This document shows, piece by piece, positions 1 through 8,589 of a stretch of 64,000 bases of DNA. The stretch spans positions 11,062,861 through 11,126,860 of the forward strand of contig NC_091357.1 in assembly GCF_038502225.1 (NCBI RefSeq). The letters run 5' to 3'. The translations under genes and the position numbers were made by a program. Position 1 is the first letter of the stretch. Every line of letters begins with the position of its first letter. Source of the stretch: Cherax quadricarinatus (Eukaryota; Arthropoda; Malacostraca; Decapoda; Parastacidae). The notes beneath the pieces were generated by a model, which worked only from the letters and a program-made list of their open reading frames with translations, had not been told where the DNA came from and did no database searches.

Positions 1-189
1 CAGTCACTTCTCGTACTATCAGAAGAAAGTTTTAAGTGCATATCTTCAGAAGAATTCGGAAGAAAAAAGGATAACCAAGCTATAACTATGTATAAAATAT
101 ACGTATTCGGCCTGGTGTGGACATTCTTAATCGCAGGTATTTTTTTTTACTAGTAAGTACTTAGGTAAGCTGATTTAGGCACAGGTACC

Positions 190-284
190 GGTGGCCTGGT
201 GGTGGCCCGGTGGCCTGGTGGTGGCCCGGTGGCCTGGTGGTGGCCCGGTGGCCTGGTGGTGGCCCGGTGGCCTGGTGGCTAAAG
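190..284 (+). repeat. 19-bp minisatellite over the SINE A box
   Basis: The unit GGTGGCCTGGTGGTGGCCC repeats four times without a mismatch (190-208, 209-227, 228-246, 247-265) and is followed by a partial fifth unit that runs into the single-copy SINE head. The repeated unit contains the tRNA-like A box, so this copy has five A-box-like motifs upstream of one B box. Confidence 0.9.
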
Positions 285-558
285 CTCCCGCTTCACACAC
301 GGAGGGCCCGGGTTCGATTCCCGGCGGGTGGAAACATTTCGACACGTTTCCTTACACCTGTTGTCCTGTTCACCTAGCAGCAAATAGGTACCTGGGTGTT
401 AGTCGACTGGTGTGGGTCGCATCCTGGGGGACAAGATTAAGGACCCCAATGGAAATAAGTTAGACAGTTCTCGATGACGCACTGACTTTCTTGGGTTATC
501 CTGGGTGGCTAACCCTCCGGGGTTAAAAATCCGAACGAACTCTTATCTTATCTTATCA
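190..558 (+). mobile_element. tRNA-derived SINE, type i tail
   Basis: A short interspersed element whose head resembles a tRNA gene. The A-box-like GGCCTGGTGGC lies near 268-279 and a perfect B-box core, GGTTCGATTCC, lies at about 311-321, the internal RNA polymerase III promoter layout. The body carries the stretch GGTACCTGGGTGTTAGTCGA and the 3' part ends in a TTATC pentamer run near 541-557. Related copies lie at 23225, 31803, 41337 and 51107. The head of this copy is expanded into a small tandem array (separate entry). It is not a functional tRNA gene, because no cloverleaf closes around an anticodon. Confidence 0.85.
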
Positions 559-674
559 TACATAGTGTAAATTTCCAAGGATAACCCAGAAAAGTCAGAC
601 AAAGTGACTTATTTCCATTAGGGTCTTAAGTGTTCATATAATAAAGTAATTATGGTAGATTATTTAACTAAAAA

Positions 675-848
675 CCAAAGGTCAGCTGAATTCAGAATTA
701 TCCATTATTGATAAAGTCCCCTGGGTAAATTAATGCATGCATACATACATTTTATGTATATAAATAAAATGTATGTATGTATGCCTGCATTAGTTTACCT
801 AGTGGACTGGAATGATAATGGACAATTCTGAATTTAATTGACCTTTGA
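675..848. repeat. imperfect palindrome, about 82-nt arms
   Basis: The left arm begins CCAAAGGTCAGCTGAATTCA and the right arm ends in its near complement, ..TGAATTTAATTGACCTTTGA. The inner arms pair through TGCATGCATACATACATTTT, with a short GTATATA loop near 760. The symmetry suggests a foldback or MITE-type element. No target-site duplication is convincing, so the exact ends are uncertain. Confidence 0.65.
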
Positions 849-1179
849 TAGTAGTTTCTGAACTTCGTCTGGACAACAGAATTTGTCTGTTATGTTTAAA
901 ATCAGTTAAATTGAGGCACAGTACATTAAATCGAGGTATGGTATGTTAAATAGAAGTTTTGCTGCACCTTGATACGTTTATAGCAGAACTAGGTTGAATT
1001 CAATGCTTCAGTATCAGATACAGTACAATCAGTAATCATGACAGATTTCTACTGTAACTTGCGGTTAGGCTCTAAATATTAAGATATACATAAGTTATTC
1101 TCTGACTTTTTTTGGATTATCCTAGGTAATTTCCACATATGTTAAACTATGTATAATAATTGTACTTATGCATACCTAT
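849..1179. other. no recognisable feature
   Basis: AT-rich sequence with no open frame, splice-bounded coding segment or terminal repeat that I can support. A weak repetition (GAATTTGTCTGTTATG near 880) resembles sequence near 16590, so part may be an old repeat. Confidence 0.4.
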
Positions 1180-1545
1180 AATAATAACAATCTTTCTATA
1201 AGTACATGTACAACGTACACAGACCTGCAGACATCAGTGATGTACTACTAATATAGAAAGTCCCTGGTTATTACCTGGACAGAGTTCCGGGGGTCAACGC
1301 CCCTGCGGCCCGGTCTGTGACCGGGCCCAAAATGCAGAGCATTTTGGGCAAATTAGTTCAATTTTGTCCCCAGGATGCAACTCACACCAGTCACCTAACA
1401 CCCAGGTACCTATTTTACTGATATGTGAACAGTGACAGCAGGTGTCTTAAGGAAACACCTCTTAGTGTTTCCACCAGTACTGGGGATCAAACCATGGACC
1501 TCAGTGTGTAGGCTGAGTGCACTAGTAATCGAGGTGTGGGGCACC
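1180..1545 (-). mobile_element. tRNA-derived SINE, type ii tail
   Basis: A reverse-orientation SINE copy. The tRNA-like end lies at about 1480-1545 with a degenerate B box (complement of GGGGATCAAACC), the shared body (CACCCAGGTACC) at about 1400, and a tail containing TAATAACAATCTTT...ATGCAGAGCATTTTGGGCAA. The tail differs from the type i copies and matches the copy at 22107. A GC-rich segment at about 1275-1328 interrupts the tail; it resembles 3060-3115 and looks like a separate dispersed repeat. Confidence 0.7.
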
Positions 1546-1876
1546 TAAATAAACTTGTACTTACTCACTGCCCTCTGACCACCACAGCTACAGTATATCA
1601 GTTGTGTTTGCTACTAATTTCACAGCACTGTACCACTTGTGATTTGAATTTTTAATACAGTGCTTTAAGATTTCTATGTGGATACAACACAGTTCATAGA
1701 AACACCTGGACACTAGCTTTTTGTCTGTGCCAAAGGCTTTAAAATGAAGTTCGTATTTTTTTTTCACTGGAAGACTATAATAAACTCTGTGGGTATAGTA
1801 TGTTTCTAGAGGTCAATTGATAGGTAGAGTTTACCAAATACTCTCCTTTAAAAGATTTTTTTTTCATACATTGCAG

Positions 1877-1999
1877 GTGTGACGAATTTAAAGTGTCATG
1901 TATGTAAAGATCAAACTGGGACCACAGGAAAATGTGATGCCACTGTTGAATCTTGTGGTACTGATGAAGTTTACTGTCTTCGGGGAAAAAAATGGAAAA
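1877..1999 (+). CDS. Ly6 gene exon A (N-terminal half of domain)
   Basis: The exon is preceded by a T-rich tract and TTGCAG (1871-1876), and followed by GTGAGT at 2000. It opens with two bases completing an upstream codon, encodes VTNLKCHVCK...CLRGKKWK (40 residues, five cysteines) and leaves one base over (phase 1). Exon B supplies exactly the two bases needed. Confidence 0.85.
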
Positions 2000-2834
2000 G
2001 TGAGTACAGTACCATACATAGCTACAGTTCATTGTTTAACTTGAGAGAGATGGGAAGCCTACTGCATATTGTGCCATCAAGGATTCTGTGTGAATTACAG
2101 TGTGGCACCAGTTTTTATTTTAACAAGTCAAATTTTAATGTAATTTCAAGCTGTTTTGTAAAACTTAAAAAATGTGGGTTGCAATGGGATTGCATTACTT
2201 AAATATAAACTTTAGAGAATAGAAACAATTTTAAATAATATTTCAGTAATTAAAACTTATTCTAGAGTACATATATCTGGTTGCTCTATCACAGTTCTAT
2301 CTATCCAGTAACTATCTATAAAGTAACCATTATATATACAAGCCACATTAAAACTAGATTCATACAGGCACATCTTCGTCAGTTGGTCCACCACGGCAAC
2401 TTTCTGAACATATGCACTGTGCTACAGAAGAAGAATGTAGTGGAAGCGTCAGTGACATGGAAACATGTCCCACACCTCCATGGAAAGACTGGAATTGCAC
2501 AGCTTGCTGTAAGAGTGATTGCTGCAATGGTATCATGGCTTGTAGCGTAAGTGATGTATTTTTCTTTGAAATGTTTAATGCTTAAGGATTTCTTCAGATA
2601 TGCAATATCTTGCTTTATATAATTCACCCTGATTCATTAAGCAAATAATCACTCCAACAGTGTTTTAAAAATTTAATTTGTTCCACTCCCCCTTTTTTAT
2701 TATATTTTTAAAAAAAATGTCTCTATTTACAGCATGGCACAGTGTTCCAAAACCTGAAGCTGATGTTAATACTGGTAGCTGGGATGCTGACAGCTCTGCA
2801 GCCTTATCTTCTTGGGTCACTGAGGATCACATAG
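1877..2834 (+). CDS. Ly6/uPAR-domain protein, GPI-anchored type (partial, 3 exons)
   Basis: Three exons join in one frame: 1877-1999, 2383-2546 and 2733-2834 (stop TAG 2832-2834). The predicted mature part opens with LKCHVC, the CX2C start typical of Ly6/uPAR three-finger domains, and closes with TACCKSDCCNG, matching the family's terminal CC..D.CN signature; several other cysteines lie between. The last exon adds a hydrophobic tail (LKLMLILVAGML, then LQPYLLG) ending in a short tail and a stop, which is the layout of a GPI-anchor signal. Members of this family sit on the outer membrane leaflet and modulate channels, receptors or septate junctions; which role applies here cannot be read from sequence. 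The first listed exon starts inside a codon, so a signal-peptide exon must lie upstream, perhaps outside the window. Intron phases and splice consensus make a random match very unlikely. Confidence 0.85.
2383..2546 (+). CDS. Ly6 gene exon B (C-terminal half of domain)
   Basis: The acceptor CTTCGTCAG ends at 2382 and the donor GTAAGT starts at 2547. The exon encodes GPPRQLSEHMHC...ETCPTPPWKDWNCTACC..., including the final CC..DCCNG motif, and ends on a codon boundary. A second acceptor, CATACAG at 2361-2367, is also in frame and would add five residues, so the acceptor choice is uncertain. Confidence 0.82.
2733..2834 (+). CDS. Ly6 gene last exon (GPI-signal-like tail)
   Basis: The acceptor CTCTATTTACAG ends at 2732. 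The exon begins on a codon boundary, matching phase 0 at the end of exon B. It encodes 33 residues with a long hydrophobic run and stops at TAG 2832-2834. No AATAAA is visible just downstream, so the polyadenylation site is not placed. Confidence 0.78.
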   Translation, partial: HGTVFQNLKLMLILVAGMLTALQPYLLGSLRIT

Positions 2835-2889
2835 CTAGTTTTGGCCACATATGTGATAAGATCTAGTCACATACTAGTCACAAACAGGA

Positions 2890-3560
2890 GACTAAATAAT
2901 TGCTGGATAATTTAACACTAATCTCATCCATTCAAAAACTCACAAGATGCCAGTTTTCAGAAATCAAAATTATAATTATTGAGTCAGCTGCTACTAGACC
3001 ACATCTGAACCAGTACAATAGATCCTCAAAAAAAAAAAAAAAAACATTGTCACTGACAGGAGGCCTGGTCACAGACCGGGCCGCGGGGGCGTTGACCCCC
3101 GGAACTCTCTCCAGGTAAACTCCAGGTATGACAGACCATTACCCAGCATTATTAGTCACCATTATATCAAAACTGCAAGAAAACAAGTAAAGTTGTGTTT
3201 ATACTTGAACCATCGGCAAATAACTGTCATAGCTATCAGAAAAATTGACTGGCAAAGAGAATATTTCAGTGATCAAGGCATTAACATTAATGTTCACATC
3301 TTGCTACAAAAAATTCCAAGCATCTACTGAGAAGCTTAATAGGCCATAAGTGGCTAACAGCACCAGATCCAGTAACAAAAAACTTAACTCTGAAAAAGGA
3401 GATATGTAAAAGACCTGGAAAATACTCAAACTCTGGTATTAAGTAAACTAAGACCAAAGAAATTCTAACTGAGTCTAATTATCAATATGAATCACTGAAA
3501 CTGCAAATGATGTTAATAATTTCTTTTTGAGTATAGGCTCAATTACTGATCCATGGCTCA
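2890..3560 (+). pseudogene. decayed CR1/L2-like LINE fragment (LINE-C/D family)
   Basis: Stop-ridden sequence still translates into landmarks of LINE-C and LINE-D: DHYPALLVT near 3130 (compare TDHYPTFLL), KTWK near 3408, and ETAN..NNFFLSIGS near 3500 (compare ETANRLNDFFSTIGQ). These cover the end of the endonuclease and the linker before the RT. The fragment is interrupted by the GC-rich repeat at about 3054-3123. It carries many in-frame stops, so it is a dead copy. Confidence 0.6.
3054..3123. repeat. GC-rich dispersed repeat
   Basis: Contains AGGCCTGGTCACAGACCGGG and GGGGGCGTTGACCCCCGGAA. Related segments, some in the other orientation, lie at 1275-1328, at about 31562-31625 and at 51652-51800 (shared ACCAGGCTGTT or GGTCAACGCCCC motifs). 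It is probably a SINE-like repeat; its full extent is best seen at 51652-51800. Confidence 0.55.
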
Positions 3561-3727
3561 AATGAATCCACATGGAGAAAATAGATAATCGCTATATTTT
3601 ACCTCGCACTGCCCCCTATCAACAGAATGCTGAAGAGGGTGCCCTTGTGATACTTTTCTCTGGTATGTAGGTAATAAGGGATTACAGTGTATGTTGTGAC
3701 TGCTGATGGGCTTTAGCTTCCTTGGGG

Positions 3728-3783
3728 TGGCTACATAGCCCTTGTGACTTAGCGCTTCTTTTTTATTATAATAATAATAATAG
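3728..3783 (+). repeat. LINE-E type 3' end with (TAA)n tail
   Basis: TAGCCCTTGTGACTTAGCGC followed by TTCTTTTTTATTATAATAATAATAA is the 3' terminus of the I-group LINE-E family (intact version near 39965-40025). Here only the last bases survive, as in a severely 5'-truncated insertion. Confidence 0.6.
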
Positions 3784-3903
3784 TAGGGGAGTTAGTAGAT
3801 GGGGAGAGGGAGGTATTAGGTAGATGGCGAGAATATTTTGAGGAACTTTTAAATGTTGAGGAAGAAAGGGAGGCGGTAATTTCATGCACTGGCCAGGGAG
3901 GTA

Positions 3904-4879
3904 CAGTGGACCCCCGGTTAACGATTTTAATCCGTGCAAGAGGGCTCATCGTTATGCGAAATAATCGTTATGCGAATTAATTTTCCCCATAAGAAATAAT
4001 GGAAATAAAATTAATCCGTGCAAGACGCCCAAAAGTATGAAAAAAAAATTTTTTTACCACATGAAATGTTAATTTTAATACACACAAACTGAAAAAGGCA
4101 TGCACAATTACATGACACTTACTTTTATTGAAGATCTGGTGATGATTGATGGGATGGGAGGAGGGGAGAGCATTATCTTCTTACTGTTTAGAAGGGGAAT
4201 CCCCTTCCATTAGGACTTGAGGTAGCAAGTCCTTTTCTGGGGTTACTTCCCTTCTTCTTTTAATGCCACTAGGACCAGCTTCAGAGTCACTGGACCTCTG
4301 TCGCACAACAAATCTGTCCATAGAGCTCTGTACCTCCCGTTTCTTCAAGACTTTCCTAAAATGGGCCATAACATTGTCATTGAAATAGTCACAAGCACGG
4401 CTTGCAACAGCTGTGTCAGGGTGATTTTCATCTATAAAGGTTTGCAGTTCAAACCACTCTGCACACATTTCCTTAATCTTTGAAGTAGGCACAATGGATT
4501 CCACAACTGGCATAGGCTTCTCAGGGTTAGCCCCAAACCCTTCAAAATCTTTCTTAATTTCCATACTAATTCTCACCCTTTTTACCACAGGGTTGGCACT
4601 AGAAGCTTTCTTGGGGCCCATGGTCACTTATTTTCCAGAAACACCACCGAAAACACTGTAATAATACGAAATATTCCGAGTGTATGCTTGGATGTTACCG
4701 CGGAGGCTGGCTGGTAAACAATGGGACGGCCGGCACATGTGAGGGCACATTGGACGCGTCTCGGACGAAAATCGGTATGCGGGTTTTTAATCGGTATGCG
4801 GGGCAAAAATTTTGCGATAAAAGTAATCGTTATGCGGAAAAATCGCTATGCGATGCCATCGTTATGCGGGGGTCCACTG
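3904..4879 (-). mobile_element. Tigger/pogo-like DNA transposon, internally deleted
   Basis: Terminal inverted repeats CAGTGGACCCCCGGTTAACG and the complement of CGTTATGCGGGGGTCCACTG bound the element, with TA on each side (3902-3903, 4880-4881) as expected for the Tc1/mariner-pogo superfamily. A shortened transposase frame lies on the minus strand (separate entry). The element sits inside LINE-A, so it inserted later than that copy. Confidence 0.88.
4181..4621 (-). CDS. truncated Tigger-like transposase ORF, catalytic core missing
   Basis: This 146-residue frame starts MGPKKASSANP, identical to the start of the copy at 41036, then passes directly to what looks like the C-terminal tail of a Tigger transposase (FIDENHPDTAVASRAC, FRKVLKKREVQSSMDRF) and a low-complexity end. 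The N-terminal helix-turn-helix and the DDE integrase-like core present in autonomous elements are absent, so it should not catalyse transposition. The frame nevertheless has no stop, as if an in-frame deletion joined both ends. An upstream ATG at 4627 is also possible; I prefer 4621 because MGPKK is conserved between copies. Confidence 0.7.
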   Translation of the reverse strand: MGPKKASSANPVVKRVRISMEIKKDFEGFGANPEKPMPVVESIVPTSKIKEMCAEWFELQTFIDENHPDTAVASRACDYFNDNVMAHFRKVLKKREVQSSMDRFVVRQRSSDSEAGPSGIKRRREVTPEKDLLPQVLMEGDSPSKQ

Positions 4880-4881
4880 TA

Positions 4882-6379
4882 TACCATCTTTTAGGAGTGA
4901 AGAAGAGCAGAATGTAATTGTGGTGGAGGTACGTGAGGCATTACGTAGAATGAAAGGGGGTAAAGCAGCTGGAACTGATGGGATCATGACAGAAATGTTA
5001 AAAGCAGGGGGGGATATAGTGTTGGAGTGGTTGGTACTTTTGTTTAATAAATGTATGAAAGAGGGGAAGGTACCTAGGGATTGGCGGAGAGCATGTATAG
5101 TCCCTTTATATAAAGGGAAAGGGGACAAAAGGAGATTGTAAAAATTATAGAGGAATAAGTTTACTGAGTATACCAGGAAAAGTATACGGTAGAGTTATAA
5201 TTGAAAGAATTAGAGGTAAGACAGAATGTAGAATTGCGGATGAGCAAGGAGGCTTCAGAGTGGGTAGGGGATGTGTAGATCAAGTGTTTACATTGAAGCA
5301 TATATGTGAACAGTATTTAGATAAAGGTAGGGAAGTTTTTGTTGCATTTATGGATTTAGAAAAGGCATATGATAGAGTGGATAGAGGAGCAATGTGGCAG
5401 ATGTTGCAAGTTTATGGAATAGGTGGTAAGTTACTAAATGCTGTAAAGAGCTTTTATGAGGATAGTCAGGCTCAGGTTAGGGTGTGTAGAAGAGAGGGAG
5501 AATACTTCCCGGTAAAAGTAGGTCTTAGACAGGGATGTGTAATGTCACCATGGTTGTTTAATATATTTATAGATGGGGTTGTAAAAGAAGTAAATGCTAG
5601 GGTGTTCAGGAGAGGGGTGGGATTAAATTATGGGGAATCAAATTCAAAATGGGAATTGACACAGTTACTTTTTGCTGATGATACTGTGCTTATGGGAGAT
5701 TCTAAAGAAAAATTGCAAAGGTTAGTGGATGAGTTTGAGAATGTGTGTAAAGGTAGAAAGTTGAAAGTGAACATAGAAAAGAGTAAGGTGATGAGGGTAT
5801 CAAATGATTTAGATAAAGAAAAATTGAATATCAAATTGGGGAGGAGTATGGAAGAAGTGAATGTTTTCAGATACTTGGGAGTTGACGTGTCGGCGGATGG
5901 ATTTATGAAGGATGAGTCAAAAAACGTTATCTATGGAGGCAAAGAAGGGAATGTATGAAAGTATAGTAGTACCAACACTCTTATATGGATGTGAAGCTTG
6001 GGTGGTAAATGCAGCAGCGAGGAGACGGTTGGAGGCAGTGGAGATGTCCTGTCTAAGGGCAATGTGTGGTGTAAATAATATGCAGAAAATTCGGAGTGTG
6101 GAAATTAGGAGAAGGTGTGGAGTTAATAAAAGCATTAGTCAGAGGGCAGAAGAGGGGTTGTTGAGGTGGTTTGGTCATTTAGAGAGAATGGATCAAAGTA
6201 GAATGACATGGAAAGCATATAAATCTATAGGGGAAGGAAAGAGGGGTAGGGGTCGTCCTCGAAAGGGTTGGAAAGAGGGGGTAAAGGAGGTTTTGTGGGC
6301 GAGGGGCTTGGACTTCCAGCAAGCGTGCATGAGCGTGTTAGATAGGAGTGAATGGAGACGAATGATACTTGGGACCTGA
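4882..6379 (+). pseudogene. LINE-A reverse transcriptase (frameshifted)
   Basis: The RT landmarks appear in order: GGKAAGTDGI near 4955, YKGKGDKR near 5110, FMDLEKAYDRVDR (motif A) near 5347, GLRQGCVMSPWLFN (motif B) near 5521, LLFADDTVLMGD (catalytic motif C) near 5665, and YLGVDVSADGF near 5875. The C-terminal region has YGCEAWV, RWFGHLERMD and GRGRPRKGW, typical of RTE-like LINEs. There is a frameshift near 5138 (after KGDKR). About 60 bases present in the reverse copy are missing near 5915, shifting the frame again. It therefore cannot make a full RT. Confidence 0.85.
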
Positions 6380-6925
6380 CGATCTGTTGGAGTGTGAGCA
6401 GGGTAATATTTAGTGAAGGGATTCAGGGAAACCGGTTATTTTCTTATAGTCGGACTTGAGTCCTGGAAATGGGAAGTACAATGCCTGCACTTTAAAGGAG
6501 GGGTTTGGGATATTGGCAGTTTGGAGGGATATGTTGTGTATCTTTATACGTATATGCTTCTAAACTGTTGTATTCTGAGCACCTCTGCAAAAGCAGTGAT
6601 AATGTGTGAGTGTGGTGAAAGTGTTGAATGATGATGAAAGTATTTTCTTTTTTGGGATTTTCTTTCTTTTTTGGGATTTTCTTTCTTTTTTGGGTCACCC
6701 TGCCTCGGTGGGAGACGACCAACTTGTTGAAAAAAAAAAAATAATAATAATAATAATGGGGTGGCTACATTATTTGTCTTGTTTTTCTTTTTTCAGTGCA
6801 CTGGCCATATCCCACCAAGGCATTGTAATTTATTTAGAAGGGGTTACTAGCCCCGGGTTATTTGCCTTGTTGTTATTTTGGCTATGGAAGGGTGTTAAAC
6901 TGGTTATGTATATTACAGTAATATT

Positions 6926-8332
6926 TTTTTTTTTTTTTTTCAACAAGTCGGCCGTCTCCCACCGAGGCAGGGTGAAAGAAAATCCCCAAAAAGAAAATAC
7001 TTTCATCATCATTCAAAACTTTCACCACACTCACACATTATCACTGTTTTTGCAGAGGTGCTCAGAATACAACAGCTTAGAAGCATATACGTATAAAGAT
7101 ACACAACATATCCCTCCAAACTGCCAATATCCCAAACCCCTCCTTTAAAGTGCAGGCATTGTACTTCCCATTTCCTGGACGCAAGTCCGCCTATATGAAA
7201 ATAACCGGTTTCCCTGAATCCCTTCACTAAATATTACCCTGCTCACACTCCAACAGATCGTCAGGTCCCAAGTATCATTCGTCTCCATTCACTCCTATCT
7301 AACACGGTCACGCACGCTTGCTGGAAGTCCAAGCCCCTCGCCCACAAAACCTCCTTTACCCCCTCTCTCCAACTCTTTCGAGGACGACCCCTACCCCGCC
7401 TTCCTTCCCATATAGATTTATATGCTTTCCATGTCATTCTACTTTGATCCATCCTCTCTAAATGACCAAACCATCTCAACAACCCCTCTTCTGCCCTCTG
7501 ACTAATACTTTTATTAACTCCACACCTTTTCCTAATTTCCACACTCCGAATTTTCTGCATAATATTTACACCACACATTGCCCTTAGACAGGACATCTCC
7601 ACTGCCTCCAACTGTCTCCTCGCTGCTGCATTTACCACCCAAGCTTCACACCCATGTAAGAGTGTTGGTACTACTATACTTTCATACATTCCCTTCTTTG
7701 CTTCCATAGATAACATTTTTTGACTCCACATATACCTCAACGCACCACTCGCCTTTTTTCCCTCATCAATTCTATGATTAACCTCATCCTTCATAAATCC
7801 ATCCGCCGACACGTCAACTCCCAAGTATCTGAAAACATTCACTTCTTCCATACTCCTCCTCCCCAATTTGATATCCAATTTTTCTTTATCTAAATCATTT
7901 GATACCCTTATCACCTTACTCTTTTCTATGTTCACTTTCAACTTTCTACCTTTACACACATTCCCCAACTCATCCACTAACCTTTGCAATTTTTCTTTAG
8001 AATCTCCCATAAGCACAGTATCATCAGCAAAAAGTAACTGTGTCAATTCTCATTTTGAATTTGATTCCCCATAATTTAATCCCACCCCTCTCCCGAACAC
8101 CCTAGCATTTACTTCTTTTACAACCCCATCTATAAATATATTAAACAACCATGGTAACATTACACATCCCTGTCTAAGACCTACTTTTACCGGGAAGTAA
8201 TCTCCCTCTCTTCTACACACCCTAACCTGAGCCTCACTATCCTCATAAAAACTTTACAGCATTTAGTAACTTACCACCTATTCCATATACTTGCAACATC
8301 TGCCACATTGCTCCTCTACCCACTCTATCTGG
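6926..8332 (-). mobile_element. LINE-A, reverse copy, 5'-truncated
   Basis: A poly(T) tract at 6926-6940 (the poly(A) tail read backwards) is followed by the same 3' UTR and RT as the copy at 3784-6755. The copy ends abruptly near 8332 within the RT, next to LINE-B. The two LINE-A copies are tail to tail with about 170 bp between them and form a very large inverted repeat. Confidence 0.85.
7261..8046 (-). pseudogene. LINE-A reverse transcriptase C-terminal part
   Basis: An open frame of 261 residues running from TQLLFADDTVLMGD (motif C) through YLGVDVSADGF, YESIVVPTLLHGCEAWV and RWFGHLERMD to WRRMILGT and a stop. It keeps about 20 codons that the plus-strand copy has lost. Upstream (8047-8332) motif B (GLRQGCVM) is still readable, but with a stop before TQLL and frame damage. 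It is a fragment of an RT and is not functional. Confidence 0.8.
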
Positions 8333-8589
8333 TGGCTGTACTAGACTCAAGGTGGAAACATCACATACCTGAGTGGCAAATGCATAGAGCTAATCTTTAT
8401 TCTTAATTTTTTAATGTAAAATTCATATAATTTCCAGACTACTTGTTCATACTTATTCAGGTATCCCTAGGGTAGTGTACTTTGCAGAATTATTGTCCTC
8501 ATCGCTCTCGGGCTGTGTGGACAGCTGCGCAGTAGCTCCTGAATCAACTGATTTCTGCGCAGTTTTCAGAGACCACTACAAGTCACAAG

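Larger units (their letters stand above)
3784..6755 (+). mobile_element. LINE-A, RTE-like non-LTR retrotransposon, 5'-truncated
   Basis: A non-LTR element with reverse transcriptase, a cysteine-poor C-terminal domain, a 3' UTR (GTCACCCTGCCTCGGTGGGA near 6695) and a poly(A)/(ATA)n tail at about 6730-6755. It starts within the endonuclease-RT linker, so it is 5'-truncated. A Tigger-like element at 3904-4879 splits it; the LINE frame resumes on the other side of the TA duplication. The reverse copy at 6926-8332 and many fragments downstream belong to the same family. Confidence 0.85.

Noticed and set aside
190..284. A CRISPR-like direct-repeat array.
   Set aside because: Units are contiguous with no unique spacers and the context is a eukaryotic SINE.
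301..330. A functional tRNA gene, suggested by the perfect B box GGTTCGATTCC.
   Set aside because: No complete cloverleaf with an anticodon stem can be drawn, and the same head occurs in several copies with SINE bodies.
191..463. A 90-residue glycine/tryptophan-rich frame.
   Set aside because: It is the translation of the 19-bp minisatellite plus SINE body and has no coding support.
6606..7148. A 180-residue plus-strand frame across the junction between the two LINE-A copies.
   Set aside because: It reads LINE-A 3' UTR forwards, spacer, then LINE-A 3' UTR backwards; homopolymer-rich and non-coding.
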